From a virus: 48,424 nt of DNA. The stretch's first letter is position 1. The number at the start of each line of letters is the position of its first letter. The notes below the pieces were generated by a model that saw only the letters and a list, made by a program, of their open reading frames with translations, was not told the origin of the DNA and made no database searches. Below, piece by piece: positions 1-9,603 of the stretch. The translations under genes and the position numbers were made by a program. The stretch is from positions 1-48,424 of IMG/VR virus record IMGVR_UViG_3300050821_001025; one strand, written 5' to 3'.

Positions 1-97
1 TTCGTGCTCTGCAATCCTGGAACCGTGGTGGCGACTGCTACTCCGACCACTTCAACGATCAATAGCAATACGACGATGGTTTTGCAAGGTAAAGTTG
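1..97. repeat. Terminal direct repeat, left copy
   Basis: These 97 bases are identical to 48328..48424. The repeat lies inside a coding region whose frame is kept across it. The simplest reading is an assembly overlap of a circular or circularly permuted phage genome rather than a biological repeat. Confidence 0.95.
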
Positions 98-1794
98 CAG
101 GGAATAATCCTGAGTGCGGGTTCTGGTGGAGTGACAACACGAATTACTGGGGCGCGGAGATACTGCCCACTGATGCGAATGGACGGTTGCAAGCGGCAGG
201 AATGCCTGCGCTTACTGGTGACGTGACTAACAGTGCCGGAGCGCTGGCGACGACGCTGGCTAACACTGCTGTCACTCCCGGCAGCTACACGGCGGCAAAC
301 ATCACAGTGGACAGCAAGGGTCGCGTCACGGCTGCTGCCAGTGGGTCGGCAGGCGGTGCGGTAACCGGGCTTTCGGCGCAGGTCAATACCGTAGCGGTAA
401 CGGCCAGCGCAAACTCGACATCGGAGCAGGCCCTACAGGAAATCTCTCTTCCGGCTGGATACCTCAATACTCTCAATCAACCCTTCCTGATTCACGGCTC
501 TGGTGTATTTAGCACCGGGACGGCGCAGACGCCAACGTTGACTTTCAAAGCCAAGCTCTGCACCGTAAGCGGTTGCGGTTCGGGCACTGTAATTCAGCTT
601 GTCGGTTCAGGCGGAATTACGACCTCGGCAACTATAGCTCTCGTAAGCAACAATTCGTGGAACCTGAACTTGGTTGCTATTCCTAACCTTGCGGGAAGTT
701 CTGGGACATTGGTCACTCATGGGCCGTTGGCGATTGACCTTGGCTCTCTCACTACTTCTCCCGACACGGTGTTCAACGATCTAACCACGGCGGCATCCTC
801 GGCTATTGATCTGACGGCTGCGTTGTTCGTGGATTTTTCGGTGCAGACTTCTACCGGAAACACCGGAAATGCGATCACACAGCAGATGGGGATGGTCGGC
901 CCAGTAGGTTCGGCTGTGTCTGCCGCCAGCGCGACTACCAACATGCTCTCTTACTACACCGCCGCCAGCACCACGGGCGGCAAGAGTTGGGCCGATCTGT
1001 CGGCAACCGACTACGTAGCAGGCGGAGGAACGGCGCAGGTACAGACAGCAACTTTATCTCCAGCCTTGGTCACGCTGACTACAGGGGCGCATCTATGGTT
1101 CCTGCCCACGGCTGCGAACACTGCGACAGCGCCGACTTTGCAGGTAAACGCGACAACGGCCAAGACAGTTACCAAATGCGGTACGGTTGCCTTGGTAGCT
1201 GGTGATTTGTCCACTACAGCCCCGGCACTGGTAATTTACGATGGCACGGAATGGACGTTACAAAATCCACAAGCCATTGCTTGTGGCGCGACCACTAGTG
1301 GAGCATATGAAACAGTCGGAGCTAACCAAGGTGGCACCGCGACCTTACATCCCGCCGCGAATGCGACGCTATTGTGGTCGTTTGTTCCTACCATCTCCAT
1401 GATTTCGTCCACGAAGTTGGGGTATGCCATCACCACCGCCGACAACACCGCTGCGATTTACAATGCTGCAATCTTCGACGGCGCGACCGGGAACATTGTC
1501 TGTCAGACCGGGGCTATAGCAGGAACCTCGTTTGCTCCTGCAACTGGAGCGCGGAACATTGCGTGGACAGCGACTTGCGGCCCTATCCTCGCGGGTAAAA
1601 AATACTACTTCGGCACAACAAATGTAACCTCGACGGCAGTTACAGGTGGCCAGACTAATATCTTTTCCGCTCTTTGCGGGACAGCCCCAAGTAGTAACGG
1701 GACGACTGCCGCTGGTGTATGGACTACTCCGATAGGCATCCCAGCGGATTCGGTTTCAAGTGTCTGCACCGTGCCAGAAATCATTATTTATTAA
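1..1794 (+). CDS. Tail fibre-like protein, C-terminal part (continues from 47155)
   Basis: This is the downstream part of a gene that begins at 47155; the frame is open from base 1 and in phase with it, giving a joined product of about 988 residues. It is Thr/Ser/Ala/Gly-rich with low charge, as in beta-structured phage fibres. A tail-fibre repeat (LANTAV....ANITVD.KGR.TAA) at 256..345 recurs in the upstream part at about 47776..47866. The stop TAA lies two bases before the next ATG, so the genes are probably translated together. The upstream part has a signal peptide. Role in host binding is inferred from composition and position. Confidence 0.75.
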   Translation, partial: FVLCNPGTVVATATPTTSTINSNTTMVLQGKVAGNNPECGFWWSDNTNYWGAEILPTDANGRLQAAGMPALTGDVTNSAGALATTLANTAVTPGSYTAANITVDSKGRVTAAASGSAGGAVTGLSAQVNTVAVTASANSTSEQALQEISLPAGYLNTLNQPFLIHGSGVFSTGTAQTPTLTFKAKLCTVSGCGSGTVIQLVGSGGITTSATIALVSNNSWNLNLVAIPNLAGSSGTLVTHGPLAIDLGSLTTSPDTVFNDLTTAASSAIDLTAALFVDFSVQTSTGNTGNAITQQMGMVGPVGSAVSAASATTNMLSYYTAASTTGGKSWADLSATDYVAGGGTAQVQTATLSPALVTLTTGAHLWFLPTAANTATAPTLQVNATTAKTVTKCGTVALVAGDLSTTAPALVIYDGTEWTLQNPQAIACGATTSGAYETVGANQGGTATLHPAANATLLWSFVPTISMISSTKLGYAITTADNTAAIYNAAIFDGATGNIVCQTGAIAGTSFAPATGARNIAWTATCGPILAGKKYYFGTTNVTSTAVTGGQTNIFSALCGTAPSSNGTTAAGVWTTPIGIPADSVSSVCTVPEIIIY

Positions 1795-1795
1795 A

Positions 1796-3202
1796 ATGAA
1801 AACACTCGGACTCATTCTCGCTCTCACACTCGCCTGCCACAGTCAGACTATCGTCTCGTCCATCGAAGGTGACGACGGAGCGGGAACCTCGTCCAACACA
1901 GACCATCCAAACCCCTACGCCGACACCAACGGAACCTACAAAGTCTTGGTGACATGGCAGAACGTCATTATCCAAAACTCTGCCGGGACGACCGTAAGCA
2001 CTACTCCATTGCTTACGTTTCTCAGCAACGCAGGGTTTACCTGCACTTATCCAGCCGCCACGGAGACACGCGTCGTTTATGACCGCTTCATCTCGCGCTG
2101 GATTATCGTCACAAATTGCAATGGGCCGCTTGATCCGATGATTGTCTCTAGCGGTTCCGACCCGACCACTTCGACGTGGAAGGGCGTTAGCCTACAAGCA
2201 TCGCCGGGGAGCGACCCCACGTTGAGAATTGCATACGACAAGAACTGGATTGGAGTTACCGAATCCTCGCCGGGGTGTGGGCCGACGACCTCAACTGAAA
2301 TCCTACTTCCGCAAGCGGATGCCGCGTGGAGCGGCGGCGGAAACGTCTCGCTCACACACGAAGTAATCGGCACCTGCTACGCATGGGAAGCAATTCCGTG
2401 CTTCGACTCCAACGCAAGCAAATCTTCGACTACGCCATTTTATTTCGTCTCCCGGCTCAATCAAACTCAGGTGCAAACCAACGGCTCAGAAAATATCACC
2501 ATGGACACATTCACGCCTACGAGTGCAACCGCAGGATCGCTTAGTGCCTCTGGCTCACCGACTGTGGTTACGACGCCTTATGTCTATAACACTCCGGTTG
2601 ACCCTTCCCAGCCCGGTTCTCCTAGCGGAGTCCGGGGAGCGGAAAGTCATCGTCGGTATTCCTGTACTTCTATCAACAGCACGGATTTACAAGTCGTATC
2701 GTCATCTGGAGGCTGCGCTTCTTCGTGCGGCACACAGGGAACCGACACTCAGCAGATCATATTCTGGTACAAGGTGGCGACGCCGGGATTGACTCTGCTC
2801 GACAGCGCAAAGATTTCCAATAGCTCGATTAGCTACATTTTCCCTACGCTTGCCCTCGACAGCGCCGACAATACAGTTATCGTTGCGACAGGCTGTGGAG
2901 CGTCCCAGTTCTGTTCGCTCTACAGTTGGACTCGTTTCGCTTCGGACGCTGCGGGTACAATGCGTGGGCCTGTGCTTCTTACTTCCGGTACGGCGAACTA
3001 TCAGGTCTGCAACACCACGCCACATCCCGGCTGGGGCGATTATGCTTCTGCACTGCAAGAAGTTGGTGATCCGACGAAACTGTTGACCATTGGCGAATAT
3101 GCCTGTTCTGCTACTCCGTGCGTGTGGTGTACGCGGGTGCTGGAATTGCAGATCAACCCGCCGACTGTTCCGGTAACTACGATGTTGGCGGCTAAACAAT
3201 GA
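1796..3202 (+). CDS. Exported beta-rich protein, possible propeller, fibre cluster
   Basis: This 468-residue protein starts at the ATG right after the previous stop. The N-terminus (MKTLGLILALTLACHSQ) looks like a Sec signal peptide. The rest is rich in Thr, Ser and Gly, with many cysteines and repeated aromatic/beta stretches (e.g. YDRFISRWIIVTNC), suggesting a secreted beta-propeller or sialidase-like fold. No catalytic motif was recognised. It lies between two fibre-like proteins that also carry signal peptides, and ends in an ATGA overlap with the next gene. Function unknown; a host-surface or receptor-binding role is inferred. Confidence 0.7.
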   Translation: MKTLGLILALTLACHSQTIVSSIEGDDGAGTSSNTDHPNPYADTNGTYKVLVTWQNVIIQNSAGTTVSTTPLLTFLSNAGFTCTYPAATETRVVYDRFISRWIIVTNCNGPLDPMIVSSGSDPTTSTWKGVSLQASPGSDPTLRIAYDKNWIGVTESSPGCGPTTSTEILLPQADAAWSGGGNVSLTHEVIGTCYAWEAIPCFDSNASKSSTTPFYFVSRLNQTQVQTNGSENITMDTFTPTSATAGSLSASGSPTVVTTPYVYNTPVDPSQPGSPSGVRGAESHRRYSCTSINSTDLQVVSSSGGCASSCGTQGTDTQQIIFWYKVATPGLTLLDSAKISNSSISYIFPTLALDSADNTVIVATGCGASQFCSLYSWTRFASDAAGTMRGPVLLTSGTANYQVCNTTPHPGWGDYASALQEVGDPTKLLTIGEYACSATPCVWCTRVLELQINPPTVPVTTMLAAKQ

Positions 3203-5943
3203 AACGACTCGGCGTATTAGCCTTGCTATTTACCGCCTCCGCTCTTGCCCAAACGTCCAACGTAACCGCCACGATCACCGATCCAGATGGGCAAACATGG
3301 AATAACGGAACCTATACCATCACCTTCATTCCAACTCCCGGAATTCCGGGGCCGTACACGTGGAGCGGTGGCAACCCATTTCCCAACATTTACACCGGAT
3401 CGTTCACCAGCATCGGGGTGCTGGCAATTGCCCTCCCAGATAACAATTTCATATCGCCAAAGGGAAGCAAGTGGCAATTTACCCTATGTTCGCAGACATC
3501 TGCCCCGTGTCAAAACGTGACCACGACAGTCACAGGTGCAACCCCTGACCTGTCAACAACTCTGAGTTCTACGTTGATAGCTCCTCGCTTCGGGCCGGGG
3601 CAGTTCTCGTTTGGGTATATTGACGCGGAAGTCGCTGGAGCGCTGCTTCCCGGAGTCACATACTTCAACGTTACTAATACGATTCAAAGAATCTGGAATG
3701 GTTCGGTGTGGGTAAACAATTCCAACGGCGGTACCGGATTAGTCTCCAATTGTGGAGCGGTAGGGCCGCTCTATTACTCCTCTGTCATTGGGCAAATCGC
3801 TACCTGCGATCTGTTCGCGACTACTGACGGGTCTGGGAATCTAACTTTCAAGAAACTCACCATCGGATCGGGTACGGGAATCATTGACATGACGGAAGGA
3901 GCATCACCGGGGAACCCAGCCAGCGGGAAAGGGCGGCAGTACGTAGATTCAACAACGCACCTATTTACATGCCTCGATCCATTAGCCCCTAGTAGCAACT
4001 GTATTCCATCGCCAATTACAGGCACACCAACAAACGGGGACTGCGCTAAATTTGCGTCTATTTCCAAAATCCAAGATGCTGGTTACCCATGCGTAACGCC
4101 TTCTACGGTGCCTACGCAGGTCATCCAGAATGGCCTCCTCGCGGAATACCGGTTCACGGACGGTTCAGGACTTACCGCAGCCGACTCGTCTGGAAACGGT
4201 AATACAGCCACCCTCGGAACAGGCGGGAATGCCCCTTCATGGCTTACGGCAGGAGGGTTGCAATTCGCCGCAAGCAGCGGCCAATTCGTGACATTGCCCT
4301 CGGCGCTGAACACGTCAATCACCATGCAGTTTGTAGTTCAGTTTCAGTATGCGGGTGCGCCGCAGTTCAACGCTTTGATCGCAAGCGCATCTGGGGCTTC
4401 AACTGATTGCGGAATCCTGATGCTGGATAATCAGCACAACAATGTGAATCAGGGCACCAATTATGCTTTTGAGATGTGGACGAATGGAAGCTATGGAGCG
4501 GGTTGGCGGCAGACAGTTCAGGGAACCGCTATCGTCTCCCATGAACGCCCCACTAGCGGCTCCCAGTTGCTGCAACTCAATTACGATACTCTGAGGACGG
4601 CCAGCACTGGGACGACTTTCGATGGAGCCAATTATCAACTAGGCGGGATTGCTGCTGGAACGGGCGGTACAGCATGCCCCAGCGGGGCCAATACTTATTT
4701 CAATGGGCAAATCCTCTATGCCGTGTTTTACAATCGCGCACTCACGCAGACTGAGATCAACATCAACAACCAATTTCTGACATCGGTTATGTTCTCGCGC
4801 GGGACGCCGATCAATACACAAAGCACTTCACTGACCGACATTCTGCTTTTGGATGGCGACAGTGAGATTACTTTTGAAACCAATTCGATGATGAGCTTCC
4901 CGCCAACGCCAGTGAACGTGTACAACATAGGGGCGTCGGGATATTTTATCGAACAGATGGTCGCCGATGGCCCCACCGTACCCGATACCTATGTTCAAAC
5001 AGCGGCAACGAGGCAGGCTGATCTAATTTGGGGCGGAACCAACAATCTTACCTCGTCTGGGCTTGGTTGTACTGGAGCCAATGCGCAATGCGTGATGAAT
5101 TTTGCTGCATCTTATTGTCGCGCCCGTAGGCTCAAGGGATTTAAGTGCATCGTTGTGGACTTGATGGATCACAATGCCGGGGGAGGCTCGGCATTTAAGA
5201 ATGGCGTGAATGTAGCGGAGCGGACAAGTTGGAGCGGGTTTGCAGATGCGTTTGTGGATATCGGGGCCGATCCACTCATGGGCTGCGATGGATGTGCAAC
5301 TAGCTCGACTTATTTTCAGACAGGGCTTCATCCGTCACTGGCAAGCGCCAACAACATCGTAGCTCCCTACATTCAGCGTTCTATTAATCGACTATACGGG
5401 AACAATGACTGGACAAGCGCCGCTACTTATGCCAGCGCCGCGCCAGCAGCCACGGCAATCACCGCCGCTAGTGAATCTGGGAATACGGTAACGATCACAT
5501 CCACACTCAATCCGCCAGTCAATTCCTGTGTTACCGTAGCCGGGGTCACGCCATCTGGATACAATAATGTCAGCGGCGAGTGCTGGAACGTTTTGACGAC
5601 TTCCGGCTCTAACTTCACCTATTACAACTGGACGACAGGGCTTGGGGCGGGTAGTGTGTTTGGAACCGCCTCGGTGCCACTTCAAAAAGATGCGGACACT
5701 TATACCATCCTGAATTTCGGCGCTGGCAGCTTCACACTGGAACCTTGCGGCGGATATACGGGCGGGAAGCTCTACATCAAGAATATCAACGCTGGATCGT
5801 CCACTGTTACTGCATGGGGGAATGATCTGATTGACGGATCAACGACGGCAACCATAGCACAGAATGCTGTTTTAGTTTTACAGGATAAAGTCGTGACTTC
5901 GGCAGCCCCAGTTTGTTCTTGGGTCAAGGTGCAGAACAATTGA
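3199..5943 (+). CDS. Exported fibre-like protein: LamG-like plus SGNH/GDSL hydrolase domains
   Basis: This 914-residue protein has four parts. (1) Signal peptide MKRLGVLALLFTASALAQ. (2) A module of about 170 residues (TATITDPD.QTWNNGTY, PGSKWQFTLC, LIAPRFG.GQF) shared with the protein starting at 47155. (3) A LamG/ConA-like segment near residues 310-530 (GLLAEYRFTDGSG, DSSGNGNTATLG, FNGQILYAVFYNRALT). (4) An SGNH hydrolase-like segment with GDSE (Ser555), GGTNN (Asn615/616) and LHPS (His711). The Asp usually three residues before the His is a Thr (708), so activity is uncertain. Known family members remove ester groups, often acetyl groups, from glycans; this suggests attack on a decorated host surface. 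The start overlaps the previous stop (ATGA). Confidence 0.75.
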   Translation: MKRLGVLALLFTASALAQTSNVTATITDPDGQTWNNGTYTITFIPTPGIPGPYTWSGGNPFPNIYTGSFTSIGVLAIALPDNNFISPKGSKWQFTLCSQTSAPCQNVTTTVTGATPDLSTTLSSTLIAPRFGPGQFSFGYIDAEVAGALLPGVTYFNVTNTIQRIWNGSVWVNNSNGGTGLVSNCGAVGPLYYSSVIGQIATCDLFATTDGSGNLTFKKLTIGSGTGIIDMTEGASPGNPASGKGRQYVDSTTHLFTCLDPLAPSSNCIPSPITGTPTNGDCAKFASISKIQDAGYPCVTPSTVPTQVIQNGLLAEYRFTDGSGLTAADSSGNGNTATLGTGGNAPSWLTAGGLQFAASSGQFVTLPSALNTSITMQFVVQFQYAGAPQFNALIASASGASTDCGILMLDNQHNNVNQGTNYAFEMWTNGSYGAGWRQTVQGTAIVSHERPTSGSQLLQLNYDTLRTASTGTTFDGANYQLGGIAAGTGGTACPSGANTYFNGQILYAVFYNRALTQTEININNQFLTSVMFSRGTPINTQSTSLTDILLLDGDSEITFETNSMMSFPPTPVNVYNIGASGYFIEQMVADGPTVPDTYVQTAATRQADLIWGGTNNLTSSGLGCTGANAQCVMNFAASYCRARRLKGFKCIVVDLMDHNAGGGSAFKNGVNVAERTSWSGFADAFVDIGADPLMGCDGCATSSTYFQTGLHPSLASANNIVAPYIQRSINRLYGNNDWTSAATYASAAPAATAITAASESGNTVTITSTLNPPVNSCVTVAGVTPSGYNNVSGECWNVLTTSGSNFTYYNWTTGLGAGSVFGTASVPLQKDADTYTILNFGAGSFTLEPCGGYTGGKLYIKNINAGSSTVTAWGNDLIDGSTTATIAQNAVLVLQDKVVTSAAPVCSWVKVQNN

Positions 5944-8114
5944 TGCAATCTATTATCATCCTCGCGCTGTGCTCTGCGGCATTGGGGCAGGTCGTCATTC
6001 AGGGCAACGTGTCCGTACAAGGCAACGTATCCATATCCGCTCAAACACTCGATAGCATTGTTGTGTACCCCGCTTCTCCGAAAGCGGTGAATGGAACGAT
6101 CACAAATTTCACTGCGATTGGAAATTATAATACTGGGTCTGCCGATATAACCACGCAATGTTCATGGTCGTCCTCGGCTCCATCAATTGCGTCTTTAGGA
6201 ACCTTGGGTGCATCACAGCCAGCCACTTGCAATAGTGCTGGAACGGCAAACATTTCCTGTAGCGTTGCCGGACTGTCGGCTTTACAGCCCCTTACGTGCG
6301 CTGCGCCTCCCACGATCACAACCACGTCGATTCCGGGTGGAACCATCAACGTGGCTTATTCAACGCCCATTGTTTCTACAGGCGGCACTGGGCCATTCAC
6401 TTGGGATTGCAATGGAACAGCTTGCAGTTCCGTCTTACCCACAGGCGTGACGCTCACAGGCACAACGGCCACCAGCACTTTGGCGGGAACCCCAACCGTC
6501 TCTGGGGCATTCCCATTCACAGCTAGAGTATGTGATTCGTTGAGTAATTGCGATACGCAGGCTTTGACGTTGAGCATTGCGGCGGTTTCTGGCTGTGGGC
6601 CTCCCAATTACTCTTGCTCAAGTACCAGCACCGCAAATCCCGGAGTAATCACGGCACTCTTCAATAGCACCACGCCGACTGGCGCAAGCAGTTGTTCAGG
6701 TGATTGCCAAAACACTAGCAAGTACGATACGACGATCAATCCTTCTGGAACAGACTGCATTACCCGCGTCACGGACGGATTCGTACTGAGCGGTGCGTCC
6801 GTGGGCAATGTTACCGACAGCGGAGGCGACAACGATATTATGTGGTCGAAGAACGAAGATTTTCTAGCGGTCAGAATCAGCGGCGGGGTTGACAAATTCT
6901 TCCAGTTGAGTCCAAGTGGTGGTTGCCAGAAAGTGGTTAACACTGGGCGTCCAGCGATCACCGTGACAGGGGCGATGGGTTTCTCGCGAACCACGGACAA
7001 CGTTTTCTATTCCGTTGTCGCTGGGCATCTCTTGAATAAATACACCATCGCAAGTATTAACACGATGCCGCCGCCAACGACCTTGTTCGATTACACGGCT
7101 GCTGGGAAGTGCCCCGGCATTACGGTGAATATGAGCGTTTTAGGTAATGGGATCATGGTGCCAAACGGAACCGACAGTCGGTTTACTGTGATGCTGGCAA
7201 CCGGGCCACAAGGTTCAGGAATCTGGGTTGCATCTTATGACCCTGTACTGGGATGCTCAACTGCAAACTTTCAGACTGGGCAGGTGTGGACTTGGTGCGC
7301 TTCCAGTTGCTCCCCTAGCACTCCGCCGCTGGGTACATTCGCAACCACTGGCGATAATTGCTGGGGAGCGAACCCAAGCGGGAGTACAGGCGGGATACAC
7401 GACGGCCAGCAGGTCATCAACGGAACCTATTACATCATGTCACTTGCCCCGCCGTGGACAAAAGGGGTGTGTGCCGGGTTAACTACAGCTACGCAATTTG
7501 TGAGTTGGCAGATAGGAACGCTCGGAAACCAGTGGTGCTCTAGTTCCAGTTCTTCCACCAACGGCCATTGCGCCTCCCATCAGGCGTTCGGTTACACGAG
7601 CGCCATCATGCCGAATTGGCAAGGCTATAATTTTCGTCCTATCGGTAGTTTGGGCAGCGGGTTCACAAACTTTCTCGCTCAAGGCATTCCCAATTGCCAT
7701 GACATCCACCAAGGGTGGCCACACGGAACGGGCGATGATTCGATGACGTGGGTGGGAGCATGCGATCTGGTGCTGACTGGGCCAGCGCACGAGTCCGGGT
7801 GCAGTACGAGTTCGGTTTACTGTCCCCCAACTCCGGAGAACATGATCGTCGCTACCTATCCAAATTCCATCAACAAAGCGATTACCGTGTTTGCTCACAC
7901 CTTTAGTTGCAACGAGAAATTACCTCCTCCCCAGACAAATATTTACGGCTTGTGTTTAGATGGAATCGGTGATCCATTCGGATCGGGAGAGTCCATCGGA
8001 ACCACTTCCCCACAGGGCAATTGGTTCAGTTGGGGGTCAACCATGCTTCACGCCGATGGGAACGATAACACGGGAGCGCCAAGATCAGATGTGTACGTGA
8101 TCACGCTTCAATAA
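5943..8114 (+). CDS. Exported protein with Ig-like domain and beta-propeller-like region
   Basis: The start is the ATG overlapping the previous stop (TGATG), giving 723 residues. A signal peptide (MQSIIILALCSAALGQ) is followed by beta-rich sequence, then a putative Ig domain around residues 120-210 (GGTGPFTWDCNG, TLAGTPTVSGAFPFTARV, a pattern of He_PIG-type domains). The remainder is a cysteine-rich region with repeated aromatic strands, probably a propeller, ending in DVYVITLQ. The many cysteines suggest disulfides, which fits export. No enzyme motif was recognised. It is the third signal-peptide protein in a row and probably works with its neighbours on the host surface. Confidence 0.7.
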   Translation: MQSIIILALCSAALGQVVIQGNVSVQGNVSISAQTLDSIVVYPASPKAVNGTITNFTAIGNYNTGSADITTQCSWSSSAPSIASLGTLGASQPATCNSAGTANISCSVAGLSALQPLTCAAPPTITTTSIPGGTINVAYSTPIVSTGGTGPFTWDCNGTACSSVLPTGVTLTGTTATSTLAGTPTVSGAFPFTARVCDSLSNCDTQALTLSIAAVSGCGPPNYSCSSTSTANPGVITALFNSTTPTGASSCSGDCQNTSKYDTTINPSGTDCITRVTDGFVLSGASVGNVTDSGGDNDIMWSKNEDFLAVRISGGVDKFFQLSPSGGCQKVVNTGRPAITVTGAMGFSRTTDNVFYSVVAGHLLNKYTIASINTMPPPTTLFDYTAAGKCPGITVNMSVLGNGIMVPNGTDSRFTVMLATGPQGSGIWVASYDPVLGCSTANFQTGQVWTWCASSCSPSTPPLGTFATTGDNCWGANPSGSTGGIHDGQQVINGTYYIMSLAPPWTKGVCAGLTTATQFVSWQIGTLGNQWCSSSSSSTNGHCASHQAFGYTSAIMPNWQGYNFRPIGSLGSGFTNFLAQGIPNCHDIHQGWPHGTGDDSMTWVGACDLVLTGPAHESGCSTSSVYCPPTPENMIVATYPNSINKAITVFAHTFSCNEKLPPPQTNIYGLCLDGIGDPFGSGESIGTTSPQGNWFSWGSTMLHADGNDNTGAPRSDVYVITLQ

Positions 8115-8124
8115 AGGAGATATC

Positions 8125-8451
8125 ATGTTGAAAGAAATTAAATTAGCGGCGATGATCCTGATGGGCTGCGCGATTGCGACATTGGGAATTGTCAAATTGT
8201 ATGCCCAAAACGGATTGCAAGCCTCGCAGTTGTTTTTTGACTCTGCACCGGGGCCGCTTGCCTCATGTCCGGCACCTACAGTGGGCCGCGACAAGCTCTG
8301 CGATGTTGCAGGCGTGGGGTTCGAGCAATCGCTTAACGGAGGGCCGTATGCACCGCTGGGGGCAGGTACGGCCCCAGTGACAAGCGTGAACGGAAAGAAG
8401 CCAGACAGTACGGGAAATGTTGCGCTGGCTGCGACAACTACGATTCAATAG
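8125..8451 (+). CDS. Small fibre-tip-like protein with N-terminal membrane or signal segment
   Basis: This 108-residue protein has a good ribosome site (AAAGGAGATATC) before its ATG. Residues 6-27 are hydrophobic (signal peptide or anchor, ending near LYAQN). The C-terminal half carries TSVNGKKPDSTGNVAL, close to the VNGKxGxVxL motif common in phage tail fibres and tip proteins. It closes the fibre-like group, just before the lysis region. A structural or accessory fibre role is inferred. Confidence 0.65.
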   Translation: MLKEIKLAAMILMGCAIATLGIVKLYAQNGLQASQLFFDSAPGPLASCPAPTVGRDKLCDVAGVGFEQSLNGGPYAPLGAGTAPVTSVNGKKPDSTGNVALAATTTIQ

Positions 8452-8459
8452 GAGGGGGC

Positions 8460-8909
8460 ATGGACATCTGGACGCACGTAGAGCTTCTGGTGGTGGTGGT
8501 GGTGCTCATCGTAGCCGCTGGCTTATTCAGTCACTACCGTCTCTGGCCTGCCATCGCCAGCATCCGCGATCTCGCTGACCTGATGAATACGAAAGGTGGG
8601 GTCATTCTTCTACTGGGAGTGTTCTCCGCCGTGTTCTTCTTCGCCGGGATGCGTTGGCTCTACTGGACTACCATGCTCATTGTTCATAAGGACATCACTC
8701 CTGACAACGCAGTGATTGGCATGGGTTTTAGTTGGATTTCTGGGGCCGCATTTGGATCGTCCTTTGGCGCGATGCTCAACTCCATGAAGGGTGAGGCCGC
8801 GCCTCCGCCTATCACTGCTACAACTACCAGCACCACGGTAGAAAGCAAGACCGATAGCAAGACCGTGCCACCTGTTCCACCAACACCATCCGATGCTGGA
8901 GGAAAGTGA
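8460..8909 (+). CDS. Membrane protein, holin candidate
   Basis: This 149-residue protein follows a strong ribosome site (AGGAGGGGG). It has at least two, perhaps three, membrane segments: about residues 7-25 (VELLVVVVVLIVAAGLF), 45-65 (GGVILLLGVFSAVFFFAGM) and a weaker one near 86-106. A Thr/Pro/Ser-rich soluble tail follows. Its place at the head of the region with the endolysin makes a holin or holin-partner role possible, but no specific holin family was recognised. Confidence 0.65.
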   Translation: MDIWTHVELLVVVVVLIVAAGLFSHYRLWPAIASIRDLADLMNTKGGVILLLGVFSAVFFFAGMRWLYWTTMLIVHKDITPDNAVIGMGFSWISGAAFGSSFGAMLNSMKGEAAPPPITATTTSTTVESKTDSKTVPPVPPTPSDAGGK

Positions 8910-8910
8910 T

Positions 8911-9189
8911 GTGGCTGCTATCGTTGACATTCCTACTTCCGAGTACCTCAACCTTGCGGTCACTCTCTTGGGCTGTGTTTGCACTTTCGTGTTTGCTATT
9001 GTTGGCTGGGCTTTACGTTTGGAACTCCGCAATCTACGTGCTCAGTACGTTAGTCTCGAAAGTCAGTTTAGCCGTCGCGTCGGAGAACTTGAAGATTTAC
9101 AAAGACGGCAAACTCTTGCCCTATACGCCGCCGGAATTATTGGCCCAGACGGTTACGCAACTGGTCGCCGTCTCAGAGAAGAACATTAA
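8911..9189 (+). CDS. Membrane-anchored coiled-coil protein (spanin- or holin-accessory-like)
   Basis: This frame starts at a GTG seven bases after the ribosome site GGAGGA (8898-8903) and gives 92 residues. There is one membrane span (about residues 17-35), then a heptad-like, charged coiled coil and a basic C-terminal end. This layout resembles inner-membrane spanins and other lysis accessories. A competing frame opens at the ATG at 8909 and runs to 9517, but its N-terminal half is Ser/Leu-rich and looks like a shadow. This frame is preferred on composition. Confidence 0.55.
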   Translation: MAAIVDIPTSEYLNLAVTLLGCVCTFVFAIVGWALRLELRNLRAQYVSLESQFSRRVGELEDLQRRQTLALYAAGIIGPDGYATGRRLREEH

Positions 9190-9193
9190 ACGC

Positions 9194-9517
9194 ATGGCTG
9201 TGCTAGGCATCTTGGCTTTTATGATCGCCGTGACTTCGTTATATCAAGAAGCGAAAGGGATAACTCGGTACTACTATGAGAACGCGAAGGTACAAAAGGT
9301 TGGTGATGCGCGATTTTGGATTACCCCATCAGGACAATCGCCTATCTATGTCACCGTTTGCCGTGACTATCAGCTTCCGCCATGGCAAACGGGATGGACG
9401 CTAACAAAAGTTTGGTTTGTTGATGAAGGGAATTGTTGGAGCCGCGATCCTAATAAGGGTGGCGGATTTTATGCACTAAGGAGAGAAAACGGTGAACCCA
9501 TACTCACTAACAATTGA
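9194..9517 (+). CDS. Small protein with N-terminal membrane anchor, lysis region
   Basis: Taken from the ATG at 9194, this is a 107-residue protein with a hydrophobic start (MAVLGILAFMIAVTSLY), then a soluble domain with several aromatic residues and two cysteines (VCRDYQ, GNCW). The frame is open back to ATG 8909, so a 202-residue form with two membrane spans is the alternative. The shorter form is chosen because the preceding 280 bases read better in another frame. Its ribosome site (AGAGAAGAA) is weak. Function unknown; a periplasmic-facing lysis accessory is possible. Confidence 0.55.
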   Translation: MAVLGILAFMIAVTSLYQEAKGITRYYYENAKVQKVGDARFWITPSGQSPIYVTVCRDYQLPPWQTGWTLTKVWFVDEGNCWSRDPNKGGGFYALRRENGEPILTNN

Positions 9518-9599
9518 AAATAAACCCACGCCGCAACCAGTCCCAGAACCTGAGCCGGATCAGCAAGACCCGCCTCCCGATGGGCCGCCAAAACACTAA
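9492..9599 (+). CDS. Very small proline-rich protein
   Basis: This 35-residue ORF starts at a GTG preceded by a strong ribosome site (AAGGAGAG). It overlaps the end of the previous gene by 26 bases. The product is rich in Pro, Asp, Glu and Gln (PQPVPEPEPDQQDPPP). The strong translation signal and the following gene starting four bases after its stop support expression. Proline-rich small proteins occur in lysis cassettes (outer-membrane spanins), but no lipobox is present, so no function is assigned. Confidence 0.5.
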   Translation: MNPYSLTIENKPTPQPVPEPEPDQQDPPPDGPPKH

Positions 9600-9603
9600 G
9601 CAC

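Noticed and set aside
2702-3199. 165-codon minus-strand frame inside the exported protein gene
   Set aside because: Arg/Ser-rich composition typical of a shadow of a Thr/Ser-rich gene, no start signal, opposite to the local transcript.
8906-9189. N-terminal half of the long frame from 8909
   Set aside because: Ser/Leu-rich and less protein-like than the overlapping coiled-coil frame with its own GTG and GGAGGA site; kept only as an alternative start for 9194..9517.
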